From NCBI RefSeq assembly GCF_014694385.1, contig NZ_JAAOCA010000011.1:98948-162947 (forward strand): 64,000 nt of DNA, given 5' to 3'. Position 1 is the stretch's first letter, and each line of letters opens with the position of its first letter. The stretch comes from Pseudomonas typographi. Lineage in GTDB: Bacteria; Pseudomonadota; Gammaproteobacteria; Pseudomonadales; Pseudomonadaceae. Below, in pieces: positions 1 through 8,502 of this stretch. The notes beneath the pieces were generated by a model, which saw only the letters and a program-made list of their open reading frames with translations, was not told the origin of the DNA and searched no databases. Made by a program: the position numbers and the translations under genes.

Positions 1-2
1 AG

Positions 3-455
3 GCCTCGTTCGACCGCGAACGCCTCGCCGGTTATCAGCAGGCCCTTAACGCTCAGGGGTTGAAGCCGCTCAAGCGCTTGACCCTGTGCGGCGACTCCAC
101 CTTCGAAGGCGGCCATGCGGCGGTCACCACCCTGCTGCGCAAACGCGCCAAAGTGACTGCGGTGTTCGCCACCAACAACCTGATGAGCATGGGCGCCATC
201 ACCGCACTGCTGGAAGCCGGCCTGTCGATTCCAGACGACATATCGCTGATCGGCTTCGATGACTTGGAGTGGTACCCGATCTTCAAGCCAGCCATCAGCG
301 CCATTGCCCAGCCGGCCTACCAGTTGGGCCAGGTGGCCGCACAGCGCCTGCTCCAGCGCTTTGCCGCCGACAACGTGCTGGCGACCGAGCGGGTGGTACT
401 GCCCACGCAATTGATCCTGCGGGCCAGCACCGCCCCACCGCTTTACCACCGTTAA
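3..455 (+). CDS. LacI-family transcriptional regulator, C-terminal part (gene begins before the window)
   Basis: This is the C-terminal effector-binding domain of a LacI/GalR-type repressor. The DNA-binding helix-turn-helix lies upstream of base 1. The visible frame opens with a stretch reading about R-E-R-L-A-G-Y-Q-Q-A-L, typical of the periplasmic-binding-protein-like core. It continues with the family block A-V-F-A-T-N-N-L-M-S-M-G-A, followed by D-D-I-S-L-I-G-F-D-D, and ends normally at a TAA. The next gene, an amidohydrolase on the same strand, starts only 12 bases later, so the two are probably cotranscribed and the regulator may control sugar-acid or lactone use. The effector cannot be deduced. 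The family call is firm and the gene is incomplete only because of the window edge. Confidence 0.9.
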   Translation, partial: ASFDRERLAGYQQALNAQGLKPLKRLTLCGDSTFEGGHAAVTTLLRKRAKVTAVFATNNLMSMGAITALLEAGLSIPDDISLIGFDDLEWYPIFKPAISAIAQPAYQLGQVAAQRLLQRFAADNVLATERVVLPTQLILRASTAPPLYHR

Positions 456-467
456 AGGTTAACCACC

Positions 468-1319
468 ATGCCTTCGTTTGCCCTGGTCGATGCCCATGTG
501 CACTACTACGATCCCAGCCAACTGAATTACCCGTGGCTGGACAACGTTCCGGCGATCAAGGGCACCTACCTGCCCGCCGACTTCGCCGCCGCGACCGAGG
601 GCATCGCCATCGACAAGCAGGTGTTCGTCGAAGTGGACGTCGCACCAGGCCAGGAATTGGCCGAAGCGCGTTTCGTGCAGGGCCTTGCCCGCAGCGACCG
701 GCGCATCCAGGGCATCGTCGCCTCGGCCGCCATCGAGCGGGGCGCCTGGGTCAACGACGAGCTAGACCGGCTTGGCGAGGTCGCGTTACTCAAGGGCGTG
801 CGCCGCTTGATCCAGTACCACGAGGCGGTGGATTACTGCCTGCAACCGGCCTTCGTCGAGGGCGTGCAGCAGCTCGGCCGGCGCGGCCTGAGCTTCGATA
901 TTTGTATTCGCCACCAGCAACTGGCCAGTGCGACCGAGCTGGTACGCCGCTGCCCCGATGTGCAGTTCGTGCTGGACCACATCGCCAAGCCGGGGATCGC
1001 CAATGGTGTGCGGCACCCCTGGTGGGAAGAGATCAAAACGATTGCGCAGCTGCCTAATGTGGTCTGCAAGGTCACCGGCGTAATCACCGAGGCCGACCCG
1101 CTGCACTGGACCCTATGCGACATCCGCCCGTACATCGACCACACCCTCGACTGCTTTGGGCTGGGGCGTGCGCTGTTTGCCAGTGACTGGCCGGTGATCA
1201 ACCTCGCCGGTGCCTATCGGCCCTGGGTGGCGGTGATGGACGAACTGCTCAGCGGTTGCTCGGCCAGCGAGCTTCAGCAGTTTTACCGCGACACCGCCAT
1301 TGCGACCTACCGGCTTTAG
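468..1319 (+). CDS. Amidohydrolase (TIM-barrel lactonase-like)
   Basis: A 283-residue protein of the amidohydrolase_2 family (COG3618 type), which includes L-fuconolactonase and related sugar-lactone hydrolases. The metal-site signature D-A-H-V-H is at residues 8-12, a second ligand region L-D-H-I-A-K-P is near 169-175, and the closing F-A-S-D-W-P block with the catalytic-type Asp is near 238-242. It is cytoplasmic, with no signal peptide. It follows a LacI-type regulator gene by 12 bases, which suggests a small regulated catabolic operon whose earlier genes may lie before the window. It overlaps the convergent NADAR gene by four bases at their stop codons. The fold is certain; the substrate (a sugar lactone such as fucono- or galactonolactone) is only inferred. 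Confidence 0.85.
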   Translation: MPSFALVDAHVHYYDPSQLNYPWLDNVPAIKGTYLPADFAAATEGIAIDKQVFVEVDVAPGQELAEARFVQGLARSDRRIQGIVASAAIERGAWVNDELDRLGEVALLKGVRRLIQYHEAVDYCLQPAFVEGVQQLGRRGLSFDICIRHQQLASATELVRRCPDVQFVLDHIAKPGIANGVRHPWWEEIKTIAQLPNVVCKVTGVITEADPLHWTLCDIRPYIDHTLDCFGLGRALFASDWPVINLAGAYRPWVAVMDELLSGCSASELQQFYRDTAIATYRL

Positions 1320-1780
1320 GCACCAAAGCGGCCTTGGCGATACTCATGGCGCAGCCCCATGAGTATCTTGCCGAGCACGTTATGCCCCTGCCCCTGGTAT
1401 TCGCCCCAGTAGCGGGCAACTTCGCTGTCATCCGGGGCCCATTCCACCAGGCGTGCATTCTGGGTGCCGAGCAGCAAGGCGCGCAGGTCCGGGTGCTGGT
1501 CGAACTTGGCCCGCACGATGCCGGTCATGATCTTCACGTGGTCCTCATACCAATGGTCGACGGTTTGCTCGGGTGCCAGGGCGTCACCGGCCGCGGCCAC
1601 TAACTCCGCTGTGGGTGCCGCCATCAGCCATTCGCGCAATGCCGGCCTGGCCTTGAGTACCTGGTAGGCATGTTCGGCAGTGGCATAGCGCTGCCCGGCG
1701 TACTCCAGCGCTCGAGGGTGCAGGTTGCTCAGTGCGCAGAACTCGCCATGGCGAGGATCGTAGAAACGTATTTCGTTCAT
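1316..1780 (-). CDS. NADAR family protein (YbiA-like N-glycosidase)
   Basis: A 154-residue NADAR-domain protein. The family (E. coli YbiA) includes N-glycosidases that cleave reactive early riboflavin-pathway intermediates, and other members act on ADP-ribose-type substrates. Family features seen are an N-terminal F-Y-D-P start, L-S-N-L-H near residues 17-21, the A-T-A-E-H-A-Y-Q block near 33-40, K-I-M-T-G-I-V-R-A-K-F near 83-93, and the closing G-Q-G-H-N-V-L-G-K-I-L-M block near 129-140. Length is normal for the family. The gene is convergent with the amidohydrolase and divergent from the dehydratase gene at 1907, with about 126 bases between for the two promoters. A functional link to the FMN-riboswitch-controlled lumazine synthase at 29942 is possible but not shown by position. 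Confidence 0.88.
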   Translation of the reverse strand: MNEIRFYDPRHGEFCALSNLHPRALEYAGQRYATAEHAYQVLKARPALREWLMAAPTAELVAAAGDALAPEQTVDHWYEDHVKIMTGIVRAKFDQHPDLRALLLGTQNARLVEWAPDDSEVARYWGEYQGQGHNVLGKILMGLRHEYRQGRFGA

Positions 1781-1906
1781 TCCAGGCCTCTGGGGAAGGG
1801 CGGATGGTCGCTGAGCCGATAAGAGAATGGCTTGCCGTGTTCGCTACTGTATGGTGTGATGTAGTCAGAACGCAATCGATTACGTAATAATTCCGTAGGG
1901 GCCGCC

Positions 1907-2842
1907 GTGATCACTTTGTCCGATATCGAATCAGCCGCAGAACGCATTGCGCCTTTTATCCGCCACACACCGTTGGTCCCCGCTACGGCGCTGCGCGAGC
2001 CGGTCACGGATGCGCGGTTGTGGCTCAAGCTCGAATGCCTGCAGCCTACCGGGTCGTTCAAGGTACGCGGTGCCACCAACCGCCTGCTGACCACACCGGT
2101 GGAGCAACTGCGCAATGGCATCGTCACGGCCTCTGGGGGCAATCACGGCTTGGCTACCGCGCGCGCCGCCAGCGTTGCCGGCGTACCGGCAAACATTTTC
2201 GTGCCCCGCAGCATCACCCCGGCCAAATTAGACAAGCTCGCCCGTTGGGGTGCACAGGTGCACGTGGTGGGGGATGTCTGGGATGAAGCCAACGAGCAGG
2301 CTTTGGTATTTGCCGCCGAGCACCAAGCGGCCTATTTCCATCCGTTCGCCGACCCAGCGGTGGTCGCCGGCCAAGGCACCTTGGGGCTGGAAATCCTGCA
2401 GGCGTTGCCCGACATTGACGTGATCCTCGTGGCGATCGGCGGCGGCGGGCTGATTTCCGGCATCGCCACCGCGCTCAAGGCGCTTAAGCCCTCCGTGCGC
2501 ATCATCGGTATCGAACCGGAAGGCTCCCCCACCCTACACGCCTGCTTGCAGGCGCAACAGGTGGTACGCCTGCCCGCGGTCACTACGCAGGTGGCGACCA
2601 TGGCCTGCGGGCGTACCGAAGAACGTGTTTTCGAATTGGCGCGGCATGCCATCGAGCAGGTGGTACTGGTCAGCGATGCCGCGTTACTGGACGCAGCCCG
2701 GTGGTTGTGGTTCGAGTTTGGATTGGCCGCAGACCTCAGCGGCGCCGCCGCGATTGCCGCGCTGCGCTCAGGTAAGCTGGCCCTGCCAGCAGGCCTCAAT
2801 GTCTGTGCCCTGGTGTGCGGGGCTGGGCAGGAAGGTATATGA
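1907..2842 (+). CDS. Serine/threonine dehydratase-like PLP enzyme
   Basis: A 311-residue fold-type II PLP enzyme of the threonine/serine dehydratase and serine racemase group. The PLP lysine lies in P-T-G-S-F-K-V-R-G (Lys about 52), the substrate loop S-G-G-N-H-G is at 76-81, and the phosphate-binding glycine loop G-G-G-G-L-I-S-G is near 178-185. There is no C-terminal ACT domain, so this is the catabolic/racemase-like short form rather than allosteric IlvA. The start is GTG at 1907, with an AGGGG ribosome-binding site six bases upstream; no ATG fits the N-terminal alignment. The reaction is likely deamination of L-threonine or L-serine, or of 3-hydroxyaspartate. Substrate choice cannot be read from sequence. 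Confidence 0.88.
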   Translation: MITLSDIESAAERIAPFIRHTPLVPATALREPVTDARLWLKLECLQPTGSFKVRGATNRLLTTPVEQLRNGIVTASGGNHGLATARAASVAGVPANIFVPRSITPAKLDKLARWGAQVHVVGDVWDEANEQALVFAAEHQAAYFHPFADPAVVAGQGTLGLEILQALPDIDVILVAIGGGGLISGIATALKALKPSVRIIGIEPEGSPTLHACLQAQQVVRLPAVTTQVATMACGRTEERVFELARHAIEQVVLVSDAALLDAARWLWFEFGLAADLSGAAAIAALRSGKLALPAGLNVCALVCGAGQEGI

Positions 2843-2926
2843 AAAGGGCGGCCGGCGCCGCTATCTGATCGCCCGTGGCATACCCGATGAAACACCCTGG
2901 GGTTGCCCCGCCGTGGGTGACCGCGC

Positions 2927-3724
2927 TCAAGCGAACGGCATGGGCCCTGGGAATGCCCCAATAGGCACCCAATGGGTGATAAGCCCGGTGTCAGGCTTCC
3001 AGTGGTGCAGCAACAGGGCGGGGGGTTCTAGATAGGATGCTTCTTCAGCGCCGGGCTCCAGCGCAAGGCCGATGGCCGTGGTGGTGCTGGGCGCCGTACA
3101 CAATAGGGTGCCGCCGAAACGCAGTTGCATCGCCCGGTGGACATGCCCACACACCACCCGCTCCACCGCCGGGTATCGTTCAACGGTGCGGGCGAGGCGC
3201 TGGGCGTTGAAGCAGGCGTAGGGGTCGATATAGGGAATACCGCTTAAAAACGGCGGCTGGTGCAGCATGATCAAGGTAGGCCGCTCCGGCTCCTGGGCAA
3301 GCGCACCTTCTAGCCATGCCTGCGCCGCTTCGTCCATATCGCCGTGGTGTTGGCCAGGCACGGTAATGTCCAAGCCAATGATACGAACCGGCCCAAGCCC
3401 GGCTGCAACGAAATGCAAAGGCCCTTCGCTGGCCGCCAGGCTCTGTTCAGCAAAAGCTGCCCGGAACCGTGCGCGGTCGTCATGGTTGCCAGGAATCAAC
3501 AGCAGCGGCTGCTCGATACCCGCCAGCAGCATTTTTGCCATCTCATATTCGGCGGGTAAGCCTTCATCCACCAGGTCGCCGGTGATGATGACGACATCCG
3601 GGCGCGGTCGCAGGGCATGTAGATGCTCGATGGCTTGCTTACACATCTTGTTCGAATCCACCAGCCCCTGGTAGAGCACGCCCTGTGGCCTGATGTGTAG
3701 GTCTGACAAGTGGGCAATCAGCAC
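2927..3724 (-). CDS. Metallophosphoesterase, class III cyclic-nucleotide phosphodiesterase type
   Basis: A 265-residue calcineurin-like dinuclear metallophosphoesterase of the CpdA/GpdQ group. The metal-binding motifs appear in order: D-L-H at residues 8-10, G-D near 49-50, G-N-H-D at 79-82, a lone His in L-H-Q-P near 154-157, and G-H-V-H at 193-196. Members hydrolyse 3',5'-cyclic AMP or glycerophosphodiesters in the cytoplasm. The gene stands alone, convergent with the dehydratase gene, with a 280-base divergent spacer to the response regulator at 4005. Whether the real substrate is cAMP or a phosphodiester cannot be decided here. The family assignment is firm. Confidence 0.87.
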   Translation of the reverse strand: MLIAHLSDLHIRPQGVLYQGLVDSNKMCKQAIEHLHALRPRPDVVIITGDLVDEGLPAEYEMAKMLLAGIEQPLLLIPGNHDDRARFRAAFAEQSLAASEGPLHFVAAGLGPVRIIGLDITVPGQHHGDMDEAAQAWLEGALAQEPERPTLIMLHQPPFLSGIPYIDPYACFNAQRLARTVERYPAVERVVCGHVHRAMQLRFGGTLLCTAPSTTTAIGLALEPGAEEASYLEPPALLLHHWKPDTGLITHWVPIGAFPGPMPFA

Positions 3725-3969
3725 GGCGTGTCTCCAGGGGTCGCTGTTGGCGCAGGGTAACAGCCATGCACGCGGAACAGTCTATAAGGCTATGCCAAGC
3801 GCCTTTAGCACGTACAGCCCGATTGGAGCGTTGAGGGCAGAAGGTAGTGCAGACGGCTGGCAGAATCGGTAGCTGATCGCACCTGCAAACGGCCGATACG
3901 GCGGCCCGGAACGCTTTACCACACGGAATTTTTACCAACCGGTCACCATTCAATGACATCCACTTCTCT

Positions 3970-3999
3970 ACTGTGAGGCAGGCTTTCTCCCTGCACAGT
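3970..3999 (+). promoter_or_regulatory. Leader hairpin just before the response regulator start
   Basis: A stem made of ACTGT (3970-3974) and GCAGG (3978-3982) pairs with CCTGC (3990-3994) and ACAGT (3995-3999). It has a three-base bulge and a seven-base loop. It ends five bases before the ATG at 4005, and no normal Shine-Dalgarno sequence is visible between. It could influence translation of the regulator or be a protein-binding dyad. The pairing is seen directly; the role is inferred. Confidence 0.4.
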
Positions 4000-4004
4000 G
4001 CCTC

Positions 4005-4676
4005 ATGAAAATCTTGATCATTGAAGATAACCGCGACATCCACGACAACATTGTCGAGTTCCTCAAACTCAAGGGCCACCACGTCGAGGGGGCCTTGGAT
4101 GGGCTGACCGGGTTGCACTTGGCCGCCTCCAAGGATTTTGATGCGATCATCCTCGACATTATGTTGCCCGGCGCGGATGGTTATCACATTTGCCGCACAT
4201 TGCGCCAACACGCACACTCCAATGCCGCGATCTTGATCCTCACCGCGCGCGACGAGTTGAGCGACCGGCTGGTGGGGTTCGAGGTGGGCGCCGATGATTA
4301 TGTGGTCAAGCCATTTGCCATGGCCGAAGTGGTGGTGCGTTTGGAAACCATCGTGGCCCGCCGCCGCGGCCGTAACCCGCGAATTTTGCAGGTCAGTGAC
4401 CTGCGTTATGACCTCGATACCCTGGAGGTGACCCGTGCCGGCCACCCGGTGCGCTTGACGCCCACCGGGCTCAAGCTGCTTGAGGTGCTGATGCGCCGCA
4501 GCCCCGCGGTGGTCAGCAAGCGGGTACTGGAAGACGCTGTCTGGGGCCGTGACCTACCCCGAAACGACATTATAAAAAGCAATATCTATCTGATCCGCCG
4601 CGCTATCGACAAGGGTTTTGAGCAGCCCTTGGTGCATACCCTGCACGGCCTGGGCTACAAGCTCAGTTCGCCCTGA
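4005..4676 (+). CDS. OmpR/PhoB-family response regulator
   Basis: A 223-residue two-component response regulator. The receiver domain (about 1-118) has the acidic pocket E7-D8, phosphoacceptor Asp51 in I-L-D-I-M-L-P-G, the switch Thr near 80 and Lys102 in V-V-K-P-F. A winged-helix DNA-binding domain occupies about 127-222, ending H-T-L-H-G-L-G-Y-K-L. It resembles the ColR/PmrA/QseB group. No histidine kinase gene lies next to it. Instead an EptA-type lipid A transferase follows on the same strand after 388 bases, which makes that transferase a likely target. Either the kinase is encoded elsewhere or the regulator is an orphan. Confidence 0.9.
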   Translation: MKILIIEDNRDIHDNIVEFLKLKGHHVEGALDGLTGLHLAASKDFDAIILDIMLPGADGYHICRTLRQHAHSNAAILILTARDELSDRLVGFEVGADDYVVKPFAMAEVVVRLETIVARRRGRNPRILQVSDLRYDLDTLEVTRAGHPVRLTPTGLKLLEVLMRRSPAVVSKRVLEDAVWGRDLPRNDIIKSNIYLIRRAIDKGFEQPLVHTLHGLGYKLSSP

Positions 4677-5064
4677 ACTCATTACTGTTCGTTCTACGCC
4701 CGTACGCTTTGCTGTGCCACAAGGCGGGCGCCATGGTGCCCGCGCTGCCAGCCACCGTGGAATGCTTCTAGCCCCGGGCCCGCGCAGCCTGGGCTTAGCC
4801 CAATAAGCCCAATACCGCCAGCCGTGACCATTCGTTTCGGCGCTTTTCACGAAAAACGTTCCTGCCCGTGCCTAGTGTGGCACCTCGGAAGTTGCCCGCA
4901 CTCCGTTTGGCGGTGCCGTTCGCTGCTGGGCCACGGTGCTCGGCAACACCCTCCATGCGTCAAGGTTTGCGCGAACTTCTGAGAGACCCCATGGGTTCCC
5001 CTGCTACTGGAGCGCGCCCTCTTCTGGGCGCGCACGTTAATTGAATGCAGACGGCTTTCATTCG
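4677..5064. other. Intergenic region between response regulator and eptA-like gene
   Basis: No gene is supported here. It holds a GC-rich dyad around 4724-4745, an 8-bp perfect hairpin (TGGGCTTA / TAAGCCCA, 4790-4811) without a T-tract, the terminal-inverted-repeat element at 4874-4991, and a hairpin GCGCGCC...GGGCGCGC near 5012-5033 directly before the transferase. The last may be a leader structure of the transferase gene. Confidence 0.6.
4874..4991. repeat. Intergenic inverted-repeat element, copy 1
   Basis: The left end AGTGTGGCACCTCGGAAGTT (from 4874) is the inverse of the right end GCGAACTTCTGAGAGACCCC (4971-4990), sharing the core CTCNGAAGTT. The interior carries a GGCGGTGCCGTTCGCTGC block and TGCGTCAAGG shortly before the right end. 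Both recur in the other copies at 9588, 34647, 42203 and 62565. The element is about 118 bp and has no open reading frame. Confidence 0.6.
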
Positions 5065-6681
5065 ATGGCGAAGTTCAAAGCGGTACGGCCCGAAGCGGTC
5101 ACCCTGGCAGCCAGCATATTGTTGCTGACCCTGTTCAATATTCCGTTGTGGCACCACTTGGCACCGATTACCCAGGCTGCACATGGCTGGCTGCTGCGCA
5201 GCGTATTCCTGACCATGGTGCTGCTGCTATTTAACTTTGTGCTGTTCATGTTCGCCAGCCGGTGGACGCTAAAGCCCCTGCTGATGCTGCTGTTCGTGGT
5301 CAGCGCTGCGGTCGCGTACTTTATGAACGAATACGGCATCTTCATCGATGCCAGTATGTTTCGTAACGTCGCCGAGACGGACGCCAGCGAGGTACGTGGG
5401 CTGCTCTCGGTGAAACTGGCCGGGTACCTGCTCGGCTTGGGCGCGCTTCCGTGCGTGTTGCTTTGGCGGTTGCCCATCCATTACCGGCCTTTCTCCCGGG
5501 CAGTGCTCAGTAAATTCGTAGTGGGCATGTTCAGCGCCTGCGCTGTCGGGCTTTTAGCCATGGCCAACTACCAAGGCTTGTCGTCGTTATTGCGCAATCA
5601 CCATGAATTACGCCTGTTGGTAGTGCCCAGCAATGTGATCGGCGCCACCATGGCCTATCTCGCAGAGAACGTGTCTGCGGTTAAACAACCCTTCGTGCAG
5701 GTTGGCCTGGATGCGCACCTGGCCCCAGCCTGGCAGCAGCATGCGCGCAAGTCGCTGACGGTATTGGTGATTGGCGAGAGCGCCCGCGCCGAAAACTTCG
5801 GCCTGTTCGGCTATAGCCGCGACACCACGCCGGAGCTTGCCAAAGTGGCGGGCTTGGTAGCTTTCCCGGATGTGCATTCTTGCGGCACGGAAACCGCGGT
5901 ATCGCTGCCATGCTTGTTCTCCAACCTGCCGCGCAAGGATTATTCGGCAAGCGTGGCAGCCCGCCGCGAAGGCCTTTTGGATGTGCTGAAGCGAGCCGGG
6001 CTGGACGTGCTGTGGATCGACAACCAAGCCGGCTGCAAAGGGGCCTGTGCCCGGGTGGCCTACAGCAACGTCAGCAATGCAGCCGACCCTCGCTACTGCT
6101 CAGGCGGCGAATGCCACGACGAGATTCTGCTGCGTGACCTGCCGGCGCTGCTGGCTAACCTGAAGCAGAACACCGTACTGGTGTTGCACCAGATGGGTAG
6201 CCACGGGCCTGAATATTACAAGCGGGTACCGCCCGGCTATGACCACTTCCAACCCGTGTGCGAGAACAATGCCCTGAACGCCTGCGACAGGGGGCAGATC
6301 ATCAATGCTTACGACAATACCCTGCGCTATACCGACCATGTGCTCAGTGAGCTTATAAACACCCTGCGCAGCCACGACGGCCAGGTGGATACCGCAATGC
6401 TCTATGTGTCTGACCATGGCGAGTCGCTGGGCGAATACAACCTGTTCCTGCACGGCACGCCCTACATGCTTGCGCCTGAACAGCAAAAGCACGTGCCGAT
6501 GCTGGCGTGGTTCTCCGATGGCTACCAAAAGGATTTTTCCCTCGATGCGCGATGCCTTCAGGCCTCACGTGACCGCCCGCTCAGCCACGACAACGTGTTT
6601 CACTCCATGCTTGGGCTTTTGCAGGTAGACAGCCAGGTATACGACGCTGGCTTGGACATGTTTGCAGGTTGCCGGCGCTAG
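5065..6681 (+). CDS. eptA: EptA-type lipid A phosphoethanolamine transferase
   Basis: An inner-membrane enzyme that moves phosphoethanolamine from phosphatidylethanolamine to lipid A, lowering surface charge and polymyxin binding. Five hydrophobic segments fill about residues 12-170, followed by a periplasmic sulfatase-fold domain. Visible are the G-E-S-A-R-A-E-N-F motif (about 237-245), the nucleophile region C-G-T-E-T-A-V-S-L-P-C (about 273-283) and the metal motif S-D-H-G-E-S-L-G near residue 450. The Cys pairs G-C-K-G-A-C and the C-x-x-x-x-C pattern near P-V-C-E match the family disulfides. The ATG at 5065 gives 538 residues and aligns with EptA; an in-frame TTG at 5041 would add eight residues. 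Neither has a strong ribosome-binding site. It is probably controlled by the adjacent response regulator. Confidence 0.9.
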   Translation: MAKFKAVRPEAVTLAASILLLTLFNIPLWHHLAPITQAAHGWLLRSVFLTMVLLLFNFVLFMFASRWTLKPLLMLLFVVSAAVAYFMNEYGIFIDASMFRNVAETDASEVRGLLSVKLAGYLLGLGALPCVLLWRLPIHYRPFSRAVLSKFVVGMFSACAVGLLAMANYQGLSSLLRNHHELRLLVVPSNVIGATMAYLAENVSAVKQPFVQVGLDAHLAPAWQQHARKSLTVLVIGESARAENFGLFGYSRDTTPELAKVAGLVAFPDVHSCGTETAVSLPCLFSNLPRKDYSASVAARREGLLDVLKRAGLDVLWIDNQAGCKGACARVAYSNVSNAADPRYCSGGECHDEILLRDLPALLANLKQNTVLVLHQMGSHGPEYYKRVPPGYDHFQPVCENNALNACDRGQIINAYDNTLRYTDHVLSELINTLRSHDGQVDTAMLYVSDHGESLGEYNLFLHGTPYMLAPEQQKHVPMLAWFSDGYQKDFSLDARCLQASRDRPLSHDNVFHSMLGLLQVDSQVYDAGLDMFAGCRR

Positions 6682-6723
6682 CGGGGTGTTTCTGCTATGG
6701 GCATGGGTGCGATGTGCGAGACA

Positions 6724-6742
6724 CCCTGCATGATACGCAGGG
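6724..6742. terminator. Hairpin between convergent genes
   Basis: CCCTGC (6724-6729) pairs perfectly with GCAGGG (6737-6742) over a seven-base loop, in the 83-base gap between the convergent transferase and metI genes. It lacks a T-tract on either side, so it is a weak or bidirectional terminator candidate. Confidence 0.35.
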
Positions 6743-6764
6743 CGACGGTCGTTGGCTGCCGCCT

Positions 6765-7418
6765 TCACCGGCTGCGCAGGCGCCGTACATAGCGGTCACC
6801 CAAGTACTGGATGCCACACACCAGCACGATCAAAATTGCAATGACCCAGGCCATCACGACCGTGTCGTAACGCTGGTAACCGTAGCGGATGGCCAAGTCG
6901 CCCAGGCCGCCAGCACCGATGGCACCGGCCATGGCCGAGGCGCCGATCATGGCTACCACCGTGAGGGTGAAGCCGCCGATGATGCCGGGCAGCGCTTCGG
7001 GCAACAGCACATTGAACAAAATATGCCGGCGCTCGCAGCCCAGCGCCTGGGCCGCCTCGATCACCCCGCCGCTGACTTCGCGCAGGCTCACCTCCGCGAC
7101 CCGGGCGAAGAATGGGGTGGCGCTCAAGGTAATGGGCACCACCGCCGCCCATACGCCAATGGTGGTGCCCACCAGCAAACGGGTAAAGGGGATCAGCGCC
7201 ACCAACAGGATGATGAACGGCGTGGCGCGAAAGGCGTTGACCACCCCGCCCAGCACCCGGTTCAGCGCCGGCGCACTGAAGATCGCACCGCGCGCGGTGG
7301 TGACCAGCACCAGCGCCAAGGCAATACCGGCAAACCAGACGATAATCGCCGAGAGCCCGACCATGGTCAGGGTATCGGCCAGCGCCTTGCACAGCGCCTT
7401 GAACATGAAATCAGACAT
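6765..7418 (-). CDS. metI: Methionine-type ABC transporter permease
   Basis: A 217-residue inner-membrane permease of the D-methionine (MUT) family. About five hydrophobic segments are seen, and the EAA-type coupling loop reads E-A-A-Q-A-L-G-C (about residues 120-130), contacting MetN. Starting at ATG 7418 gives M-S-D-F-M-F and an eight-base overlap with the upstream ATPase gene. An earlier in-frame start at 7439 would add seven unlikely residues inside metN. It is the last gene of metQ-metN-metI, all on the minus strand and overlapping, so the three are cotranscribed. Substrate could be methionine or another organosulfur compound, since such clusters are often duplicated in pseudomonads. Confidence 0.9.
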   Translation of the reverse strand: MSDFMFKALCKALADTLTMVGLSAIIVWFAGIALALVLVTTARGAIFSAPALNRVLGGVVNAFRATPFIILLVALIPFTRLLVGTTIGVWAAVVPITLSATPFFARVAEVSLREVSGGVIEAAQALGCERRHILFNVLLPEALPGIIGGFTLTVVAMIGASAMAGAIGAGGLGDLAIRYGYQRYDTVVMAWVIAILIVLVCGIQYLGDRYVRRLRSR

Positions 7419-8502
7419 GGCCCACGACCTTGGCCGCACTGAACAGGCCGTTCAGGCCCAGGAACAGTTCCACCCGCGCGGGCGCCGCGCGCACCGCCAA
7501 TAGCAAGCGGCCCTGGGCCCGGCCCTGGATGCGATCGATGCCACCGTGCAGCAACTCGATGTCACGGCCCAGGTGGTGGGCGATGGCGCTCAAATCCGGC
7601 TCGCCGGCGCTTTGCCCGTCAAAGGTCAGCTCCAGTACCGCGCGTTGGCCGTTACCGGCCGCCAAGCGCTGGGCCAGGTCTTCCGGCAGTTGAGTGGCCA
7701 GCGGTGCCAGCAGTGCACGGGTCGCGTCCGCCTGGGGTCGGCCGAAGATCTGCCACACCGGGCCCTGCTCGACAATGCGCCCGCGCTCCAGCACCACCAC
7801 CCGGTCGCACACTTGGCGGATCACCGCCATTTCGTGGGTGATCAGCACAATGGTCAGCTTAAGCTTGCGGTTGATCTCTTTGAGCAGCGCCAGAATCGAC
7901 TGGGTGGTTTCTGGGTCTAGCGCGCTGGTGGCCTCGTCGCACAGCAAAATGCTCGGTTCGAGCATCAGCGCCCGGGCGATGCCCACCCGCTGTTTTTGCC
8001 CGCCGGAGAGCCGTGACGGATACACATGTTCCTTGCCTTTGAGCCCCACCAACGCCAACAGCTCACGGGCGCGTTGCTCGATAATGGCACGGCTTACCCC
8101 AGCTGCCTTCAAGGGCAGGGCGAGGTTCTCCAGCACGGTTTGCGACGCCAGCAGGTTGAAGTGCTGGAAGATCATGCCGATGCCGCGGCGCAACCTCACC
8201 AACTCGTTGGCCGAGAGCTTGCCGATGTCTTGCCCGTCGATCAGCACCTGGCCTTCGCTGACGTCTTCCAGGCGATTGAAGGTGCGGATCAAACTCGACT
8301 TGCCGGCGCCACTGCGGCCGATAATGCCGAAAATCTCGCCACGGTGAATATCCAGGTCGATGTTGCTCAGGGCGTTGACCGCCTTGCGCCCGGCCAGGTA
8401 CGTCTTGCCCACGCCGCGCACCTGGATGTGCACCGGCTGCTGGGGAGCGTGCACGGGCGGGGGTTCAACGGTGTTACTGCGCAGGGAAATCACCTGGCTC
8501 AT
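7411..8502 (-). CDS. metN: Methionine-type ABC transporter ATPase
   Basis: A 363-residue ATPase. It has Walker A G-R-S-G-A-G-K-S (62-69), Q-loop I-F-Q-H-F (about 111-115), signature L-S-G-G-Q (165-169), Walker B I-L-L-C-D-E (185-190) and the H-loop I-T-H-E. A C-terminal NIL-type regulatory region (about 270-360) is present but diverged; in MetN this domain binds methionine and inhibits transport. The ribosome-binding site AGAAGGAGG sits about eight bases before the ATG, and the start codon overlaps the metQ stop by four bases. The N-terminal 25 residues (Pro-rich) are longer than in E. coli MetN. Confidence 0.93.
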   Translation of the reverse strand: MSQVISLRSNTVEPPPVHAPQQPVHIQVRGVGKTYLAGRKAVNALSNIDLDIHRGEIFGIIGRSGAGKSSLIRTFNRLEDVSEGQVLIDGQDIGKLSANELVRLRRGIGMIFQHFNLLASQTVLENLALPLKAAGVSRAIIEQRARELLALVGLKGKEHVYPSRLSGGQKQRVGIARALMLEPSILLCDEATSALDPETTQSILALLKEINRKLKLTIVLITHEMAVIRQVCDRVVVLERGRIVEQGPVWQIFGRPQADATRALLAPLATQLPEDLAQRLAAGNGQRAVLELTFDGQSAGEPDLSAIAHHLGRDIELLHGGIDRIQGRAQGRLLLAVRAAPARVELFLGLNGLFSAAKVVGHV

